A stretch of 64,000 nucleotides of DNA from CBDFKQ01 sp965248855 (GTDB lineage Bacteria > Bacteroidota > Bacteroidia > Cytophagales > 172606-1). Shown here piece by piece: positions 62,019-64,000 of the stretch; the stretch's first letter is position 1, and the number at the start of each line of letters is the position of its first letter. A program made the position numbers and the translations under genes. The notes under the pieces were generated by a model, which saw only the letters and a list, made by a program, of their open reading frames with translations, was not told where the DNA came from and searched no databases. The stretch is taken from positions 1-64,000 of the forward strand of contig CBDFKQ010000013.1 in NCBI GenBank assembly GCA_965248855.1, in the 5' to 3' direction.

Positions 62019-62798
62019 ATGAATATTAATAAAAAGCTAATATTAATTTTTGTTTTTATTGCATTTTCAAAAATGAGCCATGCCCAAGGCGAATTGGATT
62101 TTAAGAAATTAATACATGATTTTGGAAACATAGAAGAAGGGAAAGAAGCAAAGTTTGAATTTGTATATCAAAATTCCGGAAATGCTCCTGTTATAGTTTC
62201 GGCTGCACAACCATCATGTGGATGCACTATTGGAGAATTTACAAAAGAGCCGGTATTACCGGGAAAAGCCGGAAAAGTTACTGCTATATATAATACTGTG
62301 AACAGACCCGGCAGCTTTTATAAAACAATTTCAGTAACTAATAACGGTAAATTACATTCCGTTTTACTTACCATAAAAGGAACTGTCGTTCCTAAATCTC
62401 AAATTCCGGCAGTAACAGCCGAGCAATTAAAAAAATCTCCTATACTTTCTTTAGCGGTGTCGGAACATAATTATGGACAAGTTGAAAAATTAAAAACAGT
62501 TTCCACCGAGATAAAATTAAAAAATTCCGGAAAAAGTGCGCTTAAAATTAACAGCGTCAGCAGCCCCTGTCATTGCTTTGCTTTTACAGTTTCTAACACA
62601 TCAATTGCACCCGGAGACAGTGCCGGCATAGAATTTAAATATACACCAAGAGTTGTAGGAGAAAGAAAAGAGTTTGTAAATGTTTTTTCAAACGATTTAA
62701 ACAAACCTCAAATAGAATTACAATTTCAGGCAAATGTGGTTGAAAGTTTAACCAATCCAAGTGTGGTGAAGGAAGAAAAAATTAAAGCTCCTTTTTAG
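62019..62798 (+). CDS. DUF1573-family periplasmic protein with two ASH-like domains
   Basis: A 259-residue protein with a signal peptide (MNINKKLILIFVFIAFSKMSHAQ). Two related beta-sandwich domains follow: HDFGNIEEGKEAKFEFVYQNSGNAPVIVSAAQPSCGCT with its CGC motif, and EHNYGQVEKLKTVSTEIKLKNSGKSALKINSVSSPCHCF, each followed by a PGxxG-type loop. The family is widespread in Bacteroidota and its role is unknown; cell-surface binding is likely. The ATG at 62019 is preferred to an upstream one at 61953 because it gives the signal peptide and follows the -7 box. Confidence 0.88.
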   Translation: MNINKKLILIFVFIAFSKMSHAQGELDFKKLIHDFGNIEEGKEAKFEFVYQNSGNAPVIVSAAQPSCGCTIGEFTKEPVLPGKAGKVTAIYNTVNRPGSFYKTISVTNNGKLHSVLLTIKGTVVPKSQIPAVTAEQLKKSPILSLAVSEHNYGQVEKLKTVSTEIKLKNSGKSALKINSVSSPCHCFAFTVSNTSIAPGDSAGIEFKYTPRVVGERKEFVNVFSNDLNKPQIELQFQANVVESLTNPSVVKEEKIKAPF

Positions 62799-62799
62799 T

Positions 62800-62850
62800 T
62801 AAATATATTAAAAGGGTTTCAATATAATTGAAACCCTTTTAATATATTTA
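62800..62850. terminator. Bidirectional terminator, 23-bp perfect stem
   Basis: 62800-62822 pairs exactly with 62828-62850 around a 5-nt loop; the stem holds AAAAGGGTTTCAA and its complement. The stop codon of the convergent LptD-like gene lies inside the second arm. Confidence 0.9.
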
Positions 62851-64000
62851 ATGATCATAAAAACTACGTTGTCTGGTAATTTTCAAATCTTGTAACAATG
62901 TTGATTTTGCGCGGATTGTAAAACTATACGAAGTATAAGTTCCAAAAGGGATCCAACTTATCAGCATATCCCAACAATGTAAATCCCGATTAATATTTAA
63001 ACTTGTATAACTTAATTCGCCATGTTGAATATCATATCCGGTTGTAAAACCAACTTTAAATTTTTGTGTAAGGCTTAAATTTCCATTAAAATTGGCAACT
63101 TGAGTTAATTGTGAATTTTGGAATCCTATTTTTGAATAATTAAAATTATAACTGATGTTTAAGCTCCAGGGAATGTTCCAATCTACATAATTATTCGGGT
63201 TTGCTTTAATTGCTGCCAGTTCCGACTGAACAGCAGGGTTTGTAGAATTAGCTGCCTTTTGAGCAGCAGGATTTGTTTTAGATTTACTCGCTTTAGGATT
63301 TAAATTAGTACTCATTGAAAAGGTTATATTTGAAAGTTGCCCAATACCTTTGTGGCTTATTTCTTGTCCTGTTCCTTCTGTAATAGTATTGTTAGGTGCC
63401 CATGAATATTTATCAATTTTCCTTTGGTAAATTGTTCCTCCTCTGCCTGTACTATCCAATATATATTTATACGGATCTAAAGTACCGAAAATACTGATAT
63501 TAAACTTATTATTAAATAAACGGGTAGTTGCGTTAAAATTAAAAGGCGACAGTTTATATTGTTTTGCAAGAAAATTATAGCTACTGCTTATACCAAACGC
63601 GTCTAATATGGAAACTTTAACAAATTTACTCTTTTTGGAAGAAGAATTTTGAGAAGTGTCGGCTTTTGCTTTTACTTTCATTTCCAAAGTATTGTTTAAC
63701 GAAAAACTTAAACTTCCTGACCTTCCACTTGATGGGCCACCCAGAAAAAAACCGGAATACCTTGATATTGATTTTTCATCATATTTATTTAAATTAGATC
63801 CATCAGTATAAGATCCATTTACCTGCACATTTTGATAAAAATCATATTTAGCAGCAGAGAAATCAGGTGCATAACTCATACTGAAACTGGGTATTAAAGT
63901 ATGGCGAATAGCTTCAACTTTCCTTCCGCCAATTTGATAAGTACCGAATATGCGAGTAGTTATACCTACGCTTGTTGAATAATTATAAAACCTGGAAAAT
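62848..64000 (-). CDS. LptD-like outer-membrane assembly protein, C-terminal part (partial)
   Basis: The frame is open to the window edge, so only the C-terminal 383 residues are seen. They consist of amphipathic beta strands with Gly/Asn/Ser-rich turns (SLSFSLNNTLEMKVKAKAD, NFNATTRLFNNKFNISIFGTLDPYKYILDS, NISYNFNYSKIGFQNSQLTQV). They end in LQDLKITRQRSFYDH, after a terminal-type region. GGRKVEAIRHTLIPSFSMSYAPDFS upstream is typical of the Bacteroidota LPS-assembly protein LptD family. It would insert lipopolysaccharide into the outer leaflet. The 3' end overlaps a terminator. Confidence 0.75.
   Translation of the reverse strand, partial: FSRFYNYSTSVGITTRIFGTYQIGGRKVEAIRHTLIPSFSMSYAPDFSAAKYDFYQNVQVNGSYTDGSNLNKYDEKSISRYSGFFLGGPSSGRSGSLSFSLNNTLEMKVKAKADTSQNSSSKKSKFVKVSILDAFGISSSYNFLAKQYKLSPFNFNATTRLFNNKFNISIFGTLDPYKYILDSTGRGGTIYQRKIDKYSWAPNNTITEGTGQEISHKGIGQLSNITFSMSTNLNPKASKSKTNPAAQKAANSTNPAVQSELAAIKANPNNYVDWNIPWSLNISYNFNYSKIGFQNSQLTQVANFNGNLSLTQKFKVGFTTGYDIQHGELSYTSLNINRDLHCWDMLISWIPFGTYTSYSFTIRAKSTLLQDLKITRQRSFYDH

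Overview
The window is about 64 kb of low-GC (roughly 30% by eye) chromosomal DNA from a member of the Bacteroidota, probably near Chitinophagales/Sphingobacteriales. Pointers to this are the recognisable protein families (GreA-like factor, fused E1 alpha/beta dehydrogenase, LptD-type barrel, DUF1573, Uma2), the TAnnTTTG-type -7 promoter boxes, and many signal peptides and lipoboxes of that phylum. No rRNA, tRNA or CRISPR array was seen.

Layout. 1-3.5 kb: the end of bioD, bioA and two uncharacterised genes. 3.55-12.13 kb: an integrated mobile element bounded by a 20-bp direct repeat that resembles a dif (XerCD) site. It encodes a Toprim/VirE primase-helicase, an iteron block framed by a 17-bp inverted repeat (likely replication origin), a lone HigA-type regulator, a lipoprotein, a hairpin-rich non-coding kilobase, a YdjM-like membrane protein, a tyrosine recombinase fused to an AAA/STAND ATPase with C-terminal membrane segments, and a coiled-coil protein. 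12.1-17.5 kb: housekeeping genes (XRE regulator, cvfB-like, crcB, hydroxyacyl-CoA dehydrogenase, pgeF, dapD, a glycosyltransferase). 17.5-28.4 kb: mnmE, whose 3' two thirds look compositionally different, then a type I restriction-modification operon hsdR-hsdS-prrC-hsdM carrying a PrrC-type anticodon nuclease, then Crp-like, pirin, pseudo-receiver and OsmC genes. This stretch looks imported. 28.7-40 kb: citrate synthase, a decayed methyltransferase, a TPR lipoprotein, a fasciclin gene with a premature stop, two ECF sigma/anti-sigma pairs, pyrophosphatase and a HAMP-GAF sensor.

40-55 kb (minus strand) is the branched-chain amino acid locus in two attenuated transcription units: ilvD-ilvB-ilvN-ilvC-leuC-(Uma2)-leuD-(beta-barrel)-leuB, and leuA-methyltransferase-ilvA-SnoaL-greA-like. 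Each begins with a Bacteroidota-type promoter, a short unannotated leader peptide rich in Ile/Leu, and a near-identical terminator hairpin. The leaders both end in Gly-Gly, and the Gly-codon RNA is complementary to the terminator, which suggests a matched pair of attenuators. 55-64 kb: HNH nuclease, NlpC/P60 peptidase, smpB, MarR, a LuxE-like synthetase, a lipoprotein, fused E1 dehydrogenase, DUF1573 protein and the C-terminal part of an LptD-like barrel.

The most notable systems are the dif-like-site element with its membrane-anchored recombinase-ATPase fusion and iteron origin, the PrrC-guarded type I restriction locus, and the twin ilv/leu attenuators.
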